A DNA stretch of 64,000 bases from Cyclina sinensis (taxonomy: Eukaryota; Mollusca; Bivalvia; Venerida; Veneridae). The stretch lies in NCBI GenBank assembly GCA_012932295.1, contig JAAONU010000011.1, positions 46,750,352 to 46,814,351 on the forward strand, given 5' to 3'. Shown here in pieces: positions 12,948-26,296 of the stretch; positions within the stretch are counted from its first letter, which is position 1, and each line of letters begins with the position of its first letter. The position numbers were made by a program, and so were the translations under genes. The notes beneath the pieces were generated by a model. It was not told the origin of the DNA, ran no database searches, and saw nothing but the letters and a program-made list of their open reading frames with translations.

Positions 12948-15900
12948 ATGCTTTAAATCATAGTTTTAATTAGTCAAGTATCATGAAATATACAACTTTG
13001 GAAATATGCCACGAAATTATTCTTTGCACCATAAACTGGTAAGGCATAAAATAAACCTCATTCAATGCTCGAAATTAAATGTATTACTAATGCTAAACTG
13101 CAAAATAACATGCCACCAATAAATTACAACTATTTTGTCAGAATATTAGGTGTGTATTAATATGACCAAAAATCATTTGTCTTATTATTACACTAATGAG
13201 TCTACCTATCCATTTTTATCCAGACACCACCTTCATGAAATGTTTATCCGACGAGGGATGTGTTACTTACAAAAAAGTATGGAAAAAGTCTGTGAGATAA
13301 TTCTATAGCAATAGATTTTACAAGAAGAAACAATATGAATGTCATGTTGATCTAGCTTAATGAAAACATGCCTTTCATTCAGCATTAACATTCCTTAATC
13401 ATTTTCAAGTATATGAATAAAATCATTTCTAATTTTTGCCAGGTAAGATTTAAATCATAAAACGATTCCACGATGCTCTGATTTCGGTAAGAATGCAACG
13501 AAGCTGCCTTTCCGAAAAACAAAATAACTGCCAATTTTGCAGTAACTGTCAGAGATAGGCATCGGTCTGAAATAAAGGAAACGTATCAACAACGCAAAAC
13601 CAGTGTTCTACTGATATTTTAAAAAGCTTTGATAAAATATGCAGAGGAAAAAAATGAAGAATTTTAGATATGAAGAGAAAAAATAAATTCACAATTTCAC
13701 GATTCCTCGAGGGACTGTGACGTAAATTTTAAAGCAGAAATCCATTGAATGTAAAAATTATTTAAGTGTGACTCAATAATTCATGTTACCAATTGCATCA
13801 AATCAAGAAAAAAACACTGCAGATATACAATTAGATTTATGTGCATTTTTAAACAAGGCATAAAATATAGAATGTATCCATTGTTTAAACAGTCACTTTC
13901 ATTAGAAATTTGCAATAAAAGGAATTCAGTGGAAACACGAGGATGAGCAGGTCGGTACATTAGATAAACGAATAAAAAAGAATTTAGATAAGTACATGTA
14001 TTTGCTTCTGTGATAAATGCTAATTGCATACTTGTACGTGAATTTCGATTTTTGTGAAAATATTTTTGTACAAAATATCTTCTTAATACATTCAAAAAAA
14101 CTAAAGTCACCAATATGTATGTAGTTTAATAAACCAAACATTCGTTGACACCGATGCTGTCAACGTTTTAATTCTCAGTAAATGTGATATTCAATGCCTT
14201 CTTTTCTTTGGATGTAATCAGTTCCGACAATAAAAGTTTGTGTATATCTCCTATGTAACTATCAATTATATTTACCCATAACTAAGTTTCATAGTTGACA
14301 CAACTCTGTACAAACTATCAGCTCACATACATGAAAAGGTCAACACAAAACAATTTGCCAGCCTCAATGTGCTATTTAAATCCTATGGATTCTGTAAATC
14401 ATTCTTAGATGTTACAACATGAAGTCGTAGAAGTTTCTTCCGTGTGTTGTATGTTTGTTTTCTTCTTTTTGGTGTTGTTTTGTAGAGGTCAAAAGTGTTA
14501 AATAGTTTTGATTTTTACTGAACGTTATGTTATGACAAAATAAGCTAAAGATGATTAGCTAGATTTTATGGATTCAGGTATAGATATAGGAAACCCTATT
14601 CTTCATTTGTTCAATTTACATACTGTGCGCGTAATATTTTTTAGACTTCACAGACAATTTAAGTAAATGTTATGAGATAGTATAATTGCAGTATATCTTA
14701 CATTCTGAAATTTCCAAGGTTAACTTAATTATTTCAGTGTGACTAGAAGAGCAGTTTTTCACAAACTAGCTATTTCGTATTTGTTTATTGCAAAGCGCAT
14801 TTTTTGTCTTTTCTTGTTGAAGATGTATTTATAAGGAAACGTTTTTTTTGTAATGCACCTAGATCTTCAAGGTTCAGAAAGCTTTAAGTGATGACAGAAT
14901 CACGAGAGAAGAACCTATAAGTAACTTAAAACACGATAAAATCTTGTGTTTGCCTCTTTTCACATCAATGTATCTTTAATATCTCGATAGACAAACTAAA
15001 GATGTTCAGTTCCTTAATTTTTAAGAACATAAATAATCCTGACGTAAAGTTAGAGCAAGAATAAATTTACTTGTAGTATGACATGAAAACGTCAGTTTAT
15101 TTCAGTTTTCCTGAATATTTGATTTTATAATTAGGTAATGATATATATATTCAGAATAAGAGTGAATTTAGATATGTCAAAAATATAGTTGCATGAAAAA
15201 CTTTTTATTTCTCTCATGATTTTAGATATCAAATATACTTATTTTGAGTATACCTTTCTTTCTTTACTGAAAATATTATTTGTGAAAATAGGAAAGCAAT
15301 ATATATGACGATGAAAGACCATTTAAACGTTTCAAAACATTTTTGTACTTCTTTGCCGAGCTAAACGGCACTTAATTAAAGCTTTCGTATGTAAAGAATA
15401 TTTAAAGAGTATTTTTCAATTTCATTTTTGTTTTAAAAAGCCTCACTGCACTAGAAATATAAGTTTTATTAGTTTCGGATGCAATCATTAGTTTTATGAA
15501 GTATACTTTTGGACATATTCAACCTCCAAAAGCACGAAGTTCATAGTTTTCATTCAAAATGCAGCTGGTAGGTCTAGATTTGTATCTAAACTGTATTGTG
15601 GAAGGTAAACAAACTAAAACACAAGTAATCCACCTGTGTTACCTTACTTGACCTGTGCTAAAGCATGTCAAATCAGTAACATAATGCCTTGAAGAAACTG
15701 AAATTAAAATATAGTAAGGGTTATCAATTTTTGTTTCTTCATGAAACTTCGGCTTTTAATTAAGCGGTTAAATTATATTCACTTATTACAGCACCCAATA
15801 AGTATTCCATAGATTGTACTAACTCTATAATCTAAACCGTTTAAACCGAAATTAAGAATAAACTTTTTATCAACGGAAATACAAGAACAGACCAAATACA

Positions 15901-16044
15901 ATTATACACGTGTTGTATGTAATCGTTAATCAGTTCTAACATGGTACCCTGTGACGTCAAAAGGGGCGCTTTAGACGTCCACCATAGTACATTCTGCGAT
16001 ATACTGCAGCACAGAGCAATGTCATTACGACGTCATCTTGTATT

Positions 16045-17331
16045 TGTATTCTAATCAAAATATAAACTGAAATTGCTCATTTTTGTCGAGCCCGCTTGCG
16101 GTGAGCTCGACTTAGTCGCCACTTTTGGCGTATAGTTCGGTGTATGTGAGTCCGTGCGTCCGCCCGGATTTGTCCGCTCTATATCTTGCTCATTCTTTGA
16201 AGGATTACAAAATAGTTTGGTGCAAATGTTCACCATGATGGGATGGTGTGTCACACGCAAAACCTAGGTCCGCCGCTCAAGGTCACATTTAGGGGTCAAA
16301 GGTCGAATAACAAAATAAAACATTCATTTGAGTGTATAACTTCTATATACATGGATGGATTTTAATGTAACTTAGCACAAATGTTCTCCATGTTGAGTTG
16401 AGTTGTCTCGCGCAAAATAAAGGTCAAGCTCAAGGTCACAAGAGGTCAAAGGTCAAATAAAAATATTAAAGTTTGTTTGTCGGCGTTGTATCTTGGTTAT
16501 GCTTTAGAGTATTATGCTTAGTGGACAGTGGATTTTGAAATTGTTGAGCCCCCTTGTGGTGAGGTCGACTTAGTCGCTGCTTTTCACTTTTGTGGTTTGA
16601 TGTATGCGCGTTCGTCAGTCCATTTGTCTGTCTAGATTTGTCCGGTCTATATCTTGCTCATTTTTTGAAGGATTACAAAATAGTTTGATACAAATGTTCA
16701 CCATGATGGGATGGTGTGTCACACGCAAAACCTAGGTCCGCCGCTCAAAGGTCAAGGTCACATTTGGAGGGTCAGCTCAGTACCCGTGTCCGGAGCATAA
16801 CTTCTACATGCGTGGCGGGATTTTAATATAACTTGGGACAAATGTTCTCCATAGTGAGGCGGAGTGTCGCGCGAAAAATTCAGTGTCTGTGGTAAAGGTC
16901 AAGGTCTTACCTCAGGTTCAAAGGTCAAATAACAAATTAAAACATTCACTTGTGAGTATATTTCTTTATACATGGATGGATTTTTATATAAGTTATAACA
17001 AATGTTTTCCATGTTGAGTTGAGTTGTCTTGTGCAAAATGAAGGTCAAGGTCACAAGAGGTCAAAGATCAAATAAAAATATCAAAATATTCAAATAACAT
17101 GAATTGAGTTTTTTAGGCACAAATGTTAATCATGAGACTTCGTGTCATGCACATGAACCAGGTCAGAGGTCAAGGTCACCTAAGATGATGCAATGTTAAG
17201 ATTTTGCCTTGGGATAAAGAGGATGTGCTGCGCACATCTCACTTATGTATACATCTTTCTCCTTGATCTGAAGCTAATAGGTTCAGGTTTGAATTAAGAC
17301 GAGCGGGCTCGACATTCTTCCCGCGGGCATG
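16045..17331. mobile_element. Composite non-autonomous element rich in AGGTCA half-sites
   Basis: Short terminal inverted repeats GTCGAGCCCGCT (16085-16096) and AGCGGGCTCGAC (17302-17313). A 9-bp direct repeat, tcttgtatt, flanks it at 16036-16044 and 17332-17340 and may be a target-site duplication. Internally it is duplicated: a second copy of the head (gttgagcccccttgtggtg) starts at 16543, and both heads share a long stretch including tatatcttgctcatt and atgatgggatggtgtgtc. Many (T)CAAGGTCA and AGGTCAAAGGTCA motifs occur. The minus-strand open frame at 16051-16260 is incidental. The repeat type is familiar to me from bivalve genomes. Confidence 0.7.
16443..16455 (+). promoter_or_regulatory. 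Perfect DR1 nuclear-receptor motif
   Basis: AGGTCA-A-AGGTCA, two perfect half-sites spaced by one base, is the DR1 architecture used by RXR heterodimers and HNF4-type receptors. It lies inside the composite element, with several TCAAGGTCA (ERR/SF-1-type) sites nearby, for example 16277-16285, 16430-16438, 16752-16760 and 17045-17053. Function is inferred. Confidence 0.4.
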
Positions 17332-18080
17332 TCTTGTATTAGAAAGCTCTTAAAACAAATTTTACGTGTTTCAATACATCTCTGTTTCATGGCCCATATC
17401 TGTTTGATTGAGCAATATTCAATTTATCCATGTATTTCTTCTATATTTGAAAAGAATATTGCTGAGTAGAAAATTTTGATCTGACTGAAAGACAAAAGAA
17501 ATGTTTTCAAGATTTTTCATTCTCTCTGTTAAGATTTATATACAAGAATATTTGGTGTTTTAGGTCTGTCAGATAACCAATCGGTCAGAACAATCCTTTA
17601 TTCGTTTGTTTATTCACTCGTTCCTTCCTTCATTCATTATGAAATACAACTTCAGTAAAAAAAAAATAAAAAAGTAAAAAGAAAGGTTATGTCTCAAATT
17701 AAATACAGTTACAGTTTGATAGAATATATTTGCTTTCCTTGCACAACCGTTAGGGAACACATCTGTTTCCTTAAGATTGCAAGAGAGTTTTTGCTCAGTT
17801 AAGTCTGTGATGGCGCAAAAATATATTCTGCATTTGTAATAATACTTTTAGAGTTACGTTCTATTTAAATGCGTCTCTGATACTTTTACAAACACATTCC
17901 ATTAATCAGTGCTTTTTTGCCAAAGTGACACTTGCAATCTGTACCTTCAGGAGTGCCTGAATCACAATTATTTTAAGCGTCAAAGACGACAGTATAAATG
18001 AAATATATGATATTGTCTAAGTAGAATGATAGAACTACTACATCAATAATTTTTCACAGAGTTATGTAGGTGAAGGGTAG

Positions 18081-18108
18081 CACGTGATTTCTCAGGTAAC
18101 TCACGTGA
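18081..18108 (+). promoter_or_regulatory. Paired CACGTGA E-boxes upstream of module A
   Basis: Two CACGTGA sites start 21 bp apart, each followed by a TTCTCAG stretch. They lie about 70 bp before the module A copy at 18150. The same arrangement recurs before the 21.3 kb copy. CACGTG is the bHLH (USF/MITF/MYC-type) core. A regulatory role is inferred. Confidence 0.4.
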
Positions 18109-18830
18109 ATTCTCAGAGAAATTATATTTATGAATGACACGATGATTTAGCATCTTAGACAGTCTGCCTGTCAGTCAACCAAAACATTTCCATTCGTGAG
18201 TCATCAGTGCCTGTATACCTGAAAATAACCGCCTAAAACTTCTTTTTTTTGCAAAGTAGAATTAAAACCAGAAAAAAAAACTTTGAAGAACCGTTGATAT
18301 AATATTAACTGTGCCAGTTTATCTGGTAATGAAAGTCTCTTTTGAAATGGATTACAACAGTTCTTATGATTATCTGTCATATGGTTTTCTTCAATTTGTA
18401 GAGTAATATGTCTACATAAAAAAGCGAGTCGATTACATTTTAAATTTAAGAAAACAAATGTACGTATACAGAATATCATAGATAAGAAAAGGTGTAGATT
18501 TTGAACTATGAAGGGCATCTTTACGTTAAAGGTTACATGTATGTATTTGACCTTGTTAAGGGCTAACTGTATCTAAAGTTTAAAACTATCGTAAAGAAAA
18601 TATAAACACGTATAATTATGCATACAACAAAATTGCACAAAACTTTTCTTGAACTGGTGATTTAAGAAATGCTTCTTCTCTTTCTGATGAAATGTACTTA
18701 ATTGTAACATTATTGCTGCGTGCAATCAAAGGCACCAATAACATACCAATCATATACGTTTTTACATTCAAACCTGAAATATACAGGAATTATTGTACAA
18801 AGTGACAGAGAAACAAATGCAGACCTTAAT

Positions 18831-19030
18831 TGCTTAAACAGTTTATCTTGAAGTCATTAACCGTTCTCTTCACAGGAAATTCAGGTAACTAAAAAACTTT
18901 AAATGAAAAAAATAGAGGAACAGATGCTCTGAATGTTAAACATTACCAGTCGATGAAGTCAACATCATTTATAATCGTATACCTGAGAGATTTGGAAGAT
19001 TAACCTGCGTTCATGGAATACAAATTGTAT
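18831..19030 (+). repeat. Module B, copy 2
   Basis: Close to copy 1 by eye: ttgaagtcattaaccgttc, caggaaattcagg, gaacagatgctctgaatg, gaagtcaacatca and acctgagag, with a shared terminal aatacaaatt. It lies about 680 bp after a module A copy. Confidence 0.7.
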
Positions 19031-21233
19031 GTGATTTTTGAGCAAAGAATAGTTCTTTGGATATTCTTTGTGGTCCCTGTATATGGTTAAGCTAACAGGG
19101 GACGTATTGGGTAAATGAAAGTGATCCAGACGCTAAGTCTCTCACTAAAACATGGCGTTCCCTTGTATCAAATTTTGAATGATATAGAAATAAAGTGTAA
19201 CAGATAAACACCAGTGGCGATTAACATCATCTAAAGAGTGATTTTTAAAACTACCACAAAATGGTATTATCCTGAGAACTTTAATTTAAACGCGTGGTTC
19301 CTCTACACGTAGATTTCTGGATTTAAGAAAATCCTTCAATCACTTTAAAATATAAAATAAAATGAAATAACAGAATTTTACATATGTGTTATAACTATTC
19401 TTCAAATAAGCTTCTATCTTTATGATAGAAATTGGACATTTGTTGTATTTGTGATAAATTAAGATCTGTCTAAAGTCACGTGACAACTCCAGTGATTGTA
19501 GCCAATTTGTCTTTAGTTGATGTATCATTAGGTTAGCGAAACCGTTGGTGTTTCCTATAGATTTGTAAAGATAGGGTTGTAAAGATAGGGTTGTATATAG
19601 CTGTTTAAATGATGGGAATGTACGTATGAGGCATAATTGTAACTCATTCAAAAATGAATTCTTTGTATGTGAAAATGAAAATGTGTCTTTAACACAATAT
19701 TACACTAAAATATGTTTTCACGTAATAGTGGCTTACCTTTATGTAGCCAACACTATTTGACCATCTTTATGTATAGGGCTAATTATTACTTAGGTGATCG
19801 AAATAATACGAGCTTAATTCTGCTTGAACACTATCTAACAAAGTAAGCGCGAATTGACTAAGCTTCCTACACAAGTACTACAATATGTACCACCTTAGCA
19901 TGTTGTTTTCTCGATTAGATAAGAAGAACATGAAACAGCCGTTTTCACAAGTGGAAAAGTGAAACTGCATGTTCGCCTTGTGTGTTTAGACAGATGAATT
20001 GGGGAAAAAATGTTTGGAACATAATAGTTGTTCTCAAAAACTCTGTCTTTACAAGCATGAATTGGTGGGAGAAAATGATTAATTTTGTCAATGCAATACA
20101 ATGTTCAGTTGTCTGCATTTTATGCAAAAACATTTTGTATACAAAATAATAAGAATAAGTTTCGCATCGATTTCGCAAATTAAAGTGTTGACAGTAGCTT
20201 ACTTAGTAAAAATCATCTGAACTTACTGAATCAATTTCTTGCACAAGTCTAACAACTGTTTTGCAATACATTTTCAGAGTAATTTCTGCTGTCTTTACTA
20301 ATTCCTAGTAGTATCAGCTTTCGCAAGTTTGTTGGATGTCCCATTACGCAATGGATAACTATAATCAGATTTATTCTTTCTTTAATACGTTCATTCATAT
20401 TTTTTCACGATTGTTTGTAAATCCATTTGCCGGTTTGTTTGGTAAGTTATATATTCACAATAAATTGTTATCGGAATTTAAATATCTAATGTAGAATTTC
20501 AGACAATAAAAACAGTAAAAGAAAATAACTAATTCAGTTTATCGTTTTATTTGTTTTTGAAGCTGCTAGAAATAAATCCATTACTATGGAGTAACCAACA
20601 ATTTGTACACCTGTTCCATGTGTATTGAACTGTTTTCTTCCTCATCAAAGGCTACAATGATATTAAAAATGTGCTAAAGTTTTCATTTTGGTTTACTTTA
20701 GCTAATGTTGCTTACTTTTTACGTCTACTGAAACGGTTTCCAGATATTCCTTCGATAAATTAGTTCTCTTATTCGACATCATGTTCTGTTATTTATGCCA
20801 AACGAAATATTTACAGAAATTATCACGGTACATTTTTCATGATATCTTTATCTGAAATTTGAAATAAATAGTTTTCGTACACCGATGTGACTGGTTAATA
20901 ATTTTTTTAATACAAAAGTAGTTCCAACGTTCCAAATTATTTCCTAATTATCTTACCCTCTATTTATTTGTAAGCTTTCATGAATTCTCGAATTGAAGTG
21001 TTTCACAGATGAACCATGGCATTCAAAACTTGTCATAAATTACCGTGAAAAAAAAAATATATTCGAATGATAGTTGGTAACTGAACAGCTGTACGGAAAA
21101 TAAAAAATCACTTATATTATAATTATTGTTATTATTAAAGGCGCTTTAACTTTTACATGATATTAAGTTATATACATGTGATTTAAAGATTATGATAATA
21201 CAGAACACGTTTATAGAACGATTTTCAGGCAAA

Positions 21234-21262
21234 CACGTGACTTTTTCAGGCAAAACACGTGA
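21234..21262 (+). promoter_or_regulatory. Paired CACGTGA E-boxes upstream of module A, second instance
   Basis: Two CACGTGAC sites start 22 bp apart, each followed by TTTTCAGG. They lie about 50-75 bp before the module A copy at 21310, matching the pair at 18.1 kb in number, spacing and downstream tract. Confidence 0.4.
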
Positions 21263-21980
21263 CTTTTCAGGTAGTTTCTATTGTTTGAATACAGCAAGGG
21301 TTTAGCACTATTTACAGTCTGCCTATCAGTTACCTTAACAGCTAAACCATGCTCATGACACCAGTACACACAAAGATATATCTTCATTTAGTTTTTATTT
21401 TACAAAGAACGACTCAACACAGGTCAAATGAAGTCTGTTAATTACGTCATCAGTTTTATTCTGAAAAGGATATTGATGATTATGTAAAATGGATAAGGTA
21501 AAAAGTTTGTCATGAAAAGGTAAGGACTATTAGCTGAATGGGCACTACTGAAAAAGTTTGAAATATTACAAAAAAGATAGAAAATAAAATGATAAATAAT
21601 ATATATGCTTTTGCCGATGTAAAGATTTATACGACATCATGAAATGAAATGTCTCCAATGTTTGTTTCTATCGAAAAAGACTGTATTATAATTAGGGGCA
21701 TTTTTTTCATGTTCAGAAGGCTTAAGTTAAATTCTTTTGAATATTATGGAATTGTAACATTACGATGGTTTCCAACACCGGCACAGAATTGAAGGTGTTA
21801 GAAAGGTCTTGCGTTTCTACAATGTTCAAATGTTATACACCTGTGCATTTTGTGACAGCTATAACACATTATAATAGCATACCAACTGTTTTACTAACAC
21901 TGTCATAGCATGATTCTTATGATAGTCCAGGAAAATCTTTTACATAATGAAAAAAAACAACAAATGCAGATCTTTATTAC

Positions 21981-22135
21981 ATAAATTGTTTACCTTTAAG
22001 CCATTAGCCACTTTCTATACAGGAAATTTAGGTGACTACAAAACTGAATATATAAAAAAAACGGACTGAACAGATGCGCTGCATGTTAAACATCAGAGGT
22101 CCATGAAATCAACATCAATTATATACCTGAGAGCT
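21981..22135 (+). repeat. Module B, copy 3
   Basis: Shares gccattagccactttc, acaggaaatttaggtgac, gaacagatgcgctgcatg, then aaatcaacatcaattata and acctgagag. It lies about 670 bp after a module A copy. Confidence 0.65.
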
Positions 22136-22924
22136 ACTTTTAAGTTTTTCATCTACAAAAATACCATACTGAATATTTGAGTAATATGGAAAGTTTCTCT
22201 GTGGCGCGAGCAGTGAAGCTTAAAAGAATGGTTCCTTTAAATCTACTTCTTAATAAGTAACACCTTTGGGAAAAGCAAGAAGCCAGTGTTCTTTTTTTTT
22301 ATTCTGTACTGTTTAGAAATAAAACATATGGCCTGATTTTTACATATGCTTTTCTCGTAATCGAAGAATAAGCTGAAGACTCGCACGAAGCAATGAAGCT
22401 TAAACGAGCTTTCGTTTAATAAAAAGAAGTGAAGGCACAATTATTGTCCGCATCAAAGCTTTTTATTTCTTCAAGACTTCTGATAGAATACATATCCTCT
22501 CCTTATTTATACCTTACAGAATTATTGACCTGTAAAATGCATAATTTAAAAACAAGGCAATGTGTTGAAATGTCTGAAATTTGTTCTGAATGTGTCTACA
22601 GTCTAGTTCAAATGCTTTGCAACTAAATCTACCTTTTATCATTTTCCTCCTCACTGTTAAAGATTCAATTGCTGTTTTACATAGAGTAAAAAGGATGAGA
22701 TATATACAGTTCTTGGATAATATTTCTTCCAGTCTTCCTATATGGGTGAATGATACTTACGTAAGATATTGACTTGAGTGTATTATAAATGTCTTATAAA
22801 AACAGACTTCTTCAAGTTTTATTAATGTCAGTATTCCCGGGATTTACTTTGTTTCTGGTTGATTGATATTATCGTTTATGACAACTTGATTACTTTACCT
22901 CTGATCAATTCAGCGAAAACATTT

Positions 22925-23045
22925 TACAGTAGATTTATTGACGGTAACTGAGCTTTTGGTATGCACATAGCTTTCAGAGATTCAAAAAAGCGATCGGAAA
23001 AGACAGAATTACGAGAGAAGAAACCTGTGATAAATCAGAACAAGA
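22925..23045 (+). repeat. Module C, diverged copy
   Basis: Shares acagtagatttattgacgg, tggtatgcacatag and agacagaattacgagaga with the other C copies. The reading frame seen in the 25 kb and 40 kb copies is broken here. Confidence 0.5.
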
Positions 23046-25237
23046 TAAGTTGCTTTTTACTGATTTCAAATGCTGTCTTATTTTATAGCGTTTAATCATC
23101 AAAAAACATATCAACTTTTTTGAAAGGTCCCATATATAAAATTGAGTAGTTAGGCTTTATAGATAGATCTTTTGGACAAAATGCAATGTAGCGACGAGTT
23201 ACTTTTGTATCCAGAACATTCTATGTAATTTAATCAAAAGTTTTCATTCTTTCAACAGAAATCTTTTTTGAATTTCAAGGCTTTATTTGAGTTTGTTACT
23301 GTTAAATGAAATGAAGACTGTCGGTCGTTTCCGAGTTTTGTTAAGAACTTTCTTATTTGGCTTCCAAACTGGTGCATTAAACTTATAAATCAAATGAGCA
23401 TTTCCATATCTTTTTGCTATAAGTTGACCAGACAGGTTTTATCAGTTTCATTGAACTGAACATCAATTTTTAAGATGACAGGCAACAGCTATTCCATTTT
23501 CCATCATCATTTTTTTCCAAACGAATGTTTCAGACATTCTAATTAGGCTTTACACACGTTAACAGTTACCAGGTATCTTCCTGTAAGCATTACGAATACT
23601 AAAGTCAATTTATGAAATTCGGAGCTTACCTTTGGAATGCCTTTATTGTCCAATTTCTAAGTTAATGCCAGCAATGTTGTCTGAATCGGTGCACATTGAT
23701 AGAACTATGAGACATATTTCCTCAGCCTTCGCAATTGTAGATAAATTTGGTAACTAATTAGCAGAATTAAGTATAACCAACTTTGTTGCTTACGCAACCA
23801 ATAACGTTGCTGTTAATCTTAATGCTACTGTTACGGTCTTATGTTTATTTCTGCAAGCGTTTTTTCGCTTATCATACTTCTATTTCACTTGTTGGCTCCA
23901 TCATATCTTCTATAATTATTGCCGATTATAAAGATTTTATGAAAATGATTTAACTAACTGATGCGGCTAAGATTATTATAAGTGCAAATAAGTTAACAAC
24001 TTTCTCTTATTATCACCAACACAAAAACAATAACATTCGCCAAATTTGTAACAGACAGACTGATGAATATCCGGATTTAAGCCCAAAGTAAAGTTTGTGA
24101 AGTTAGGGTAATTTTGTCAGGCAAAACAAAATATTCAGTCATGAAAAACTCAGAGGACGCCATTTAAACAAATACTGTGCTGAGTTTTAGTTTAGTTATT
24201 AAAGTTATAAGCAGATGTACGCTTTCATCCTCATTAATTTAAAAAAAATTTGGAAATTTTGGTAGCTTAATGTAAAAAACGACTTGTTGTTACCTCAATG
24301 CTTAGCGAGGATGCATTACGTGTAACAATGTTAATTTTCTTGCTGTTGCACACACAAAGTCATTTGCACGACTCCTTAAAATTAATTGAAAATAAACAAT
24401 ACTGACAATGAATAATGATCTACTAAAGAAGAATCTTAACAGACAACTGGCTACTACTGTACACTGATTAACTTTATTTCTATTCTTTCTATTTTGTGAT
24501 ACTGTGTTAGCTATATCACCGGCATTGGCATTAGTGAATAGAACAAAAACAACGATTGATTAATGATTGTTTGGACATATTTCTGTACAAATTATCAGCT
24601 ACGTTTGCGTTACTGGTCAAAACAAATCGCATCCTGTCGAAACAAAACAGTATCTTGTTTCTGTCACTGTTGAAAGCATTGTATCTTTCCCAAATAAAAC
24701 AGTGAATAGTATTGTTTCTGATTTGATTTTTTAGAGAGATTTTTGTCTTAGAAACACAAATTTTAAGTATTAAGAATTTTTTTATTTATCCGTTTATACT
24801 GCTCGTTGCTATCAAAGCTTCCTACTTGGAAATGCCTGTATCATAATTTTTTACATTTTTTTTTCAACGTGGCGATTTCAATCCACCAGTGTTTGCGATG
24901 TCAAATATGTCAAACACTGTTCCTTTATTGGATGCATTGTCCGGGAAGTTTGTTATATGGGTTCTCGTTATTTATCAAAACATTCCTAAACTCTTTTATC
25001 ATTTTATTTTCGTTAAATGTGAAAATACGTTTGTGCTGTTCTACAAATATATGGTATTAATATGAAGAACAGTTGTTCTGTTTCAATAACTTGTGACACT
25101 GAGACTTGCAAACTTTGTACTATAAAGGCAAATAAGCCAAAACACTTAAACACTTCATAACTGTTTACTGTAAGAAAGCCATTGCTTTTTGTCATCTTGA
25201 GTATAATTGAGGTATTAGTATATTGTTTCTATGTGGC

Positions 25238-25430
25238 TGTTAACACTAACTCTGACAAACTAATTACTCCACAACCATTCATTTTACCGAGAGATTTTTG
25301 CAGTAAATTTATTGACGAACATTACGTTTCTGGCATGTTGATAGGTATCCAAGATTGTAGAAAATGCTTGAAAATGACAGAGTTTCGAGAGGTGATATCT
25401 GAAACAATCCAGTAAGCCCATAGATGTCAT
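25238..25430 (+). repeat. Module C, copy with open frame
   Basis: Shares tgttaacac, ctgacaaactaatt, aaccattcatt, tttttgcagtaaatttattg, tctggcatgttgataggtatc, atgacagagttt and caatccagtaag with the copies at 34.8 and 40.4 kb. A continuous frame (25182-25415) reads VNT..DK.IT.Q then FCSK.ID...V.GML.GI.D, the same residues as the 40.4 kb copy. Confidence 0.6.
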
Positions 25431-26002
25431 CACATAAATTGTTGTTGTTGTTGTTGTTTTGTGGGTTTTTTTTCTTTCTTGGTATTTACTATAAACCTAC
25501 TCGAGGTACGTAAATGTTCTAGTGGTTATCAGTTTAATCTATATTCTACCATAAATAACACCAAGAATCGGACAAGAAACAAGAAATTATATTATGTAAT
25601 GTATTATAATATTTAGACCTTGTTATGTTGGTACCTAATGAAGTATTTACTGCCTTTTTTGTCTGGTCCGAATAAACAGAGAAAAACAAATAAAACATAT
25701 AAGCAATAAATACCTTTACACTTATTCACAAAAAGGTGTGCGTCGATCATTTTTCTAGATATACCTGACATTTTAGCTTTTGAATGCTCATTGTTACTGG
25801 CGTTGGCGTATAATTCTCTGTACGGATGAACATTTGCAAAACGCTTTCAAGAAACATTAAAGTGTTTCAGTGTTTTCATTTTATTTTATTTTTTTCTTCA
25901 AAAAAAAAAAACAACAGTTTACAAGATCAAAACTCCTACTGCCGTGACGATCGTACAAAATATTTAGCTCATGAAAAAAATTTAGTATTACTTTACATAT
26001 TT

Positions 26003-26296
26003 GCCGATCTGGCTAGCTCAGTTCTAAGGCATCGGATTATCAGTCCAGCGGTTCTCGGTTCAAAACTCACAATGACCGTCTTAATGTCTCTGTGATAATT
26101 GATCTCGGACAAAGCGTCTTAAGCTTTTTGTTCCCTCACCTCAGATTCAATTAAGGAAAAGGTCAGTCGCTTGCGGAGAGATTGGTAAGCAAACTGGTGG
26201 ATACCCAGGAACACTTGTAATGTCGACTGACCGCCGGAATATGACCAAAAGAGGTTGAAACTGGCGTTAAACCCCAATAAACAAACAAACAAACAG
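26003..26296 (+). mobile_element. tRNA-derived SINE with (AAAC)n tail
   Basis: The tRNA-like head has an A-box (TGGCTAGCTCAGTTCTAAGG) and a B-box-like GGTTCAAAACTC. A body follows, ending in actggcgttaaaccccaat and an (AAAC)n tail. It is flanked by an 11-bp duplication with one mismatch: tttacatattt at 25992-26002 and ttaacatattt at 26297-26307. Length is about 294 bp. The ggcgttaaac 3' motif is one I associate with mollusc SINEs. It would be mobilised by a LINE in trans. Confidence 0.85.

Noticed and set aside
16051..16260. 69-codon minus-strand frame
   Set aside because: It lies at the end of a dispersed repeat element and overlaps its inverted terminus.
26003..26075. Functional tRNA gene
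   Set aside because: A- and B-boxes are present but the cloverleaf is not intact, and the sequence continues into a SINE body with an (AAAC)n tail and target-site duplication.
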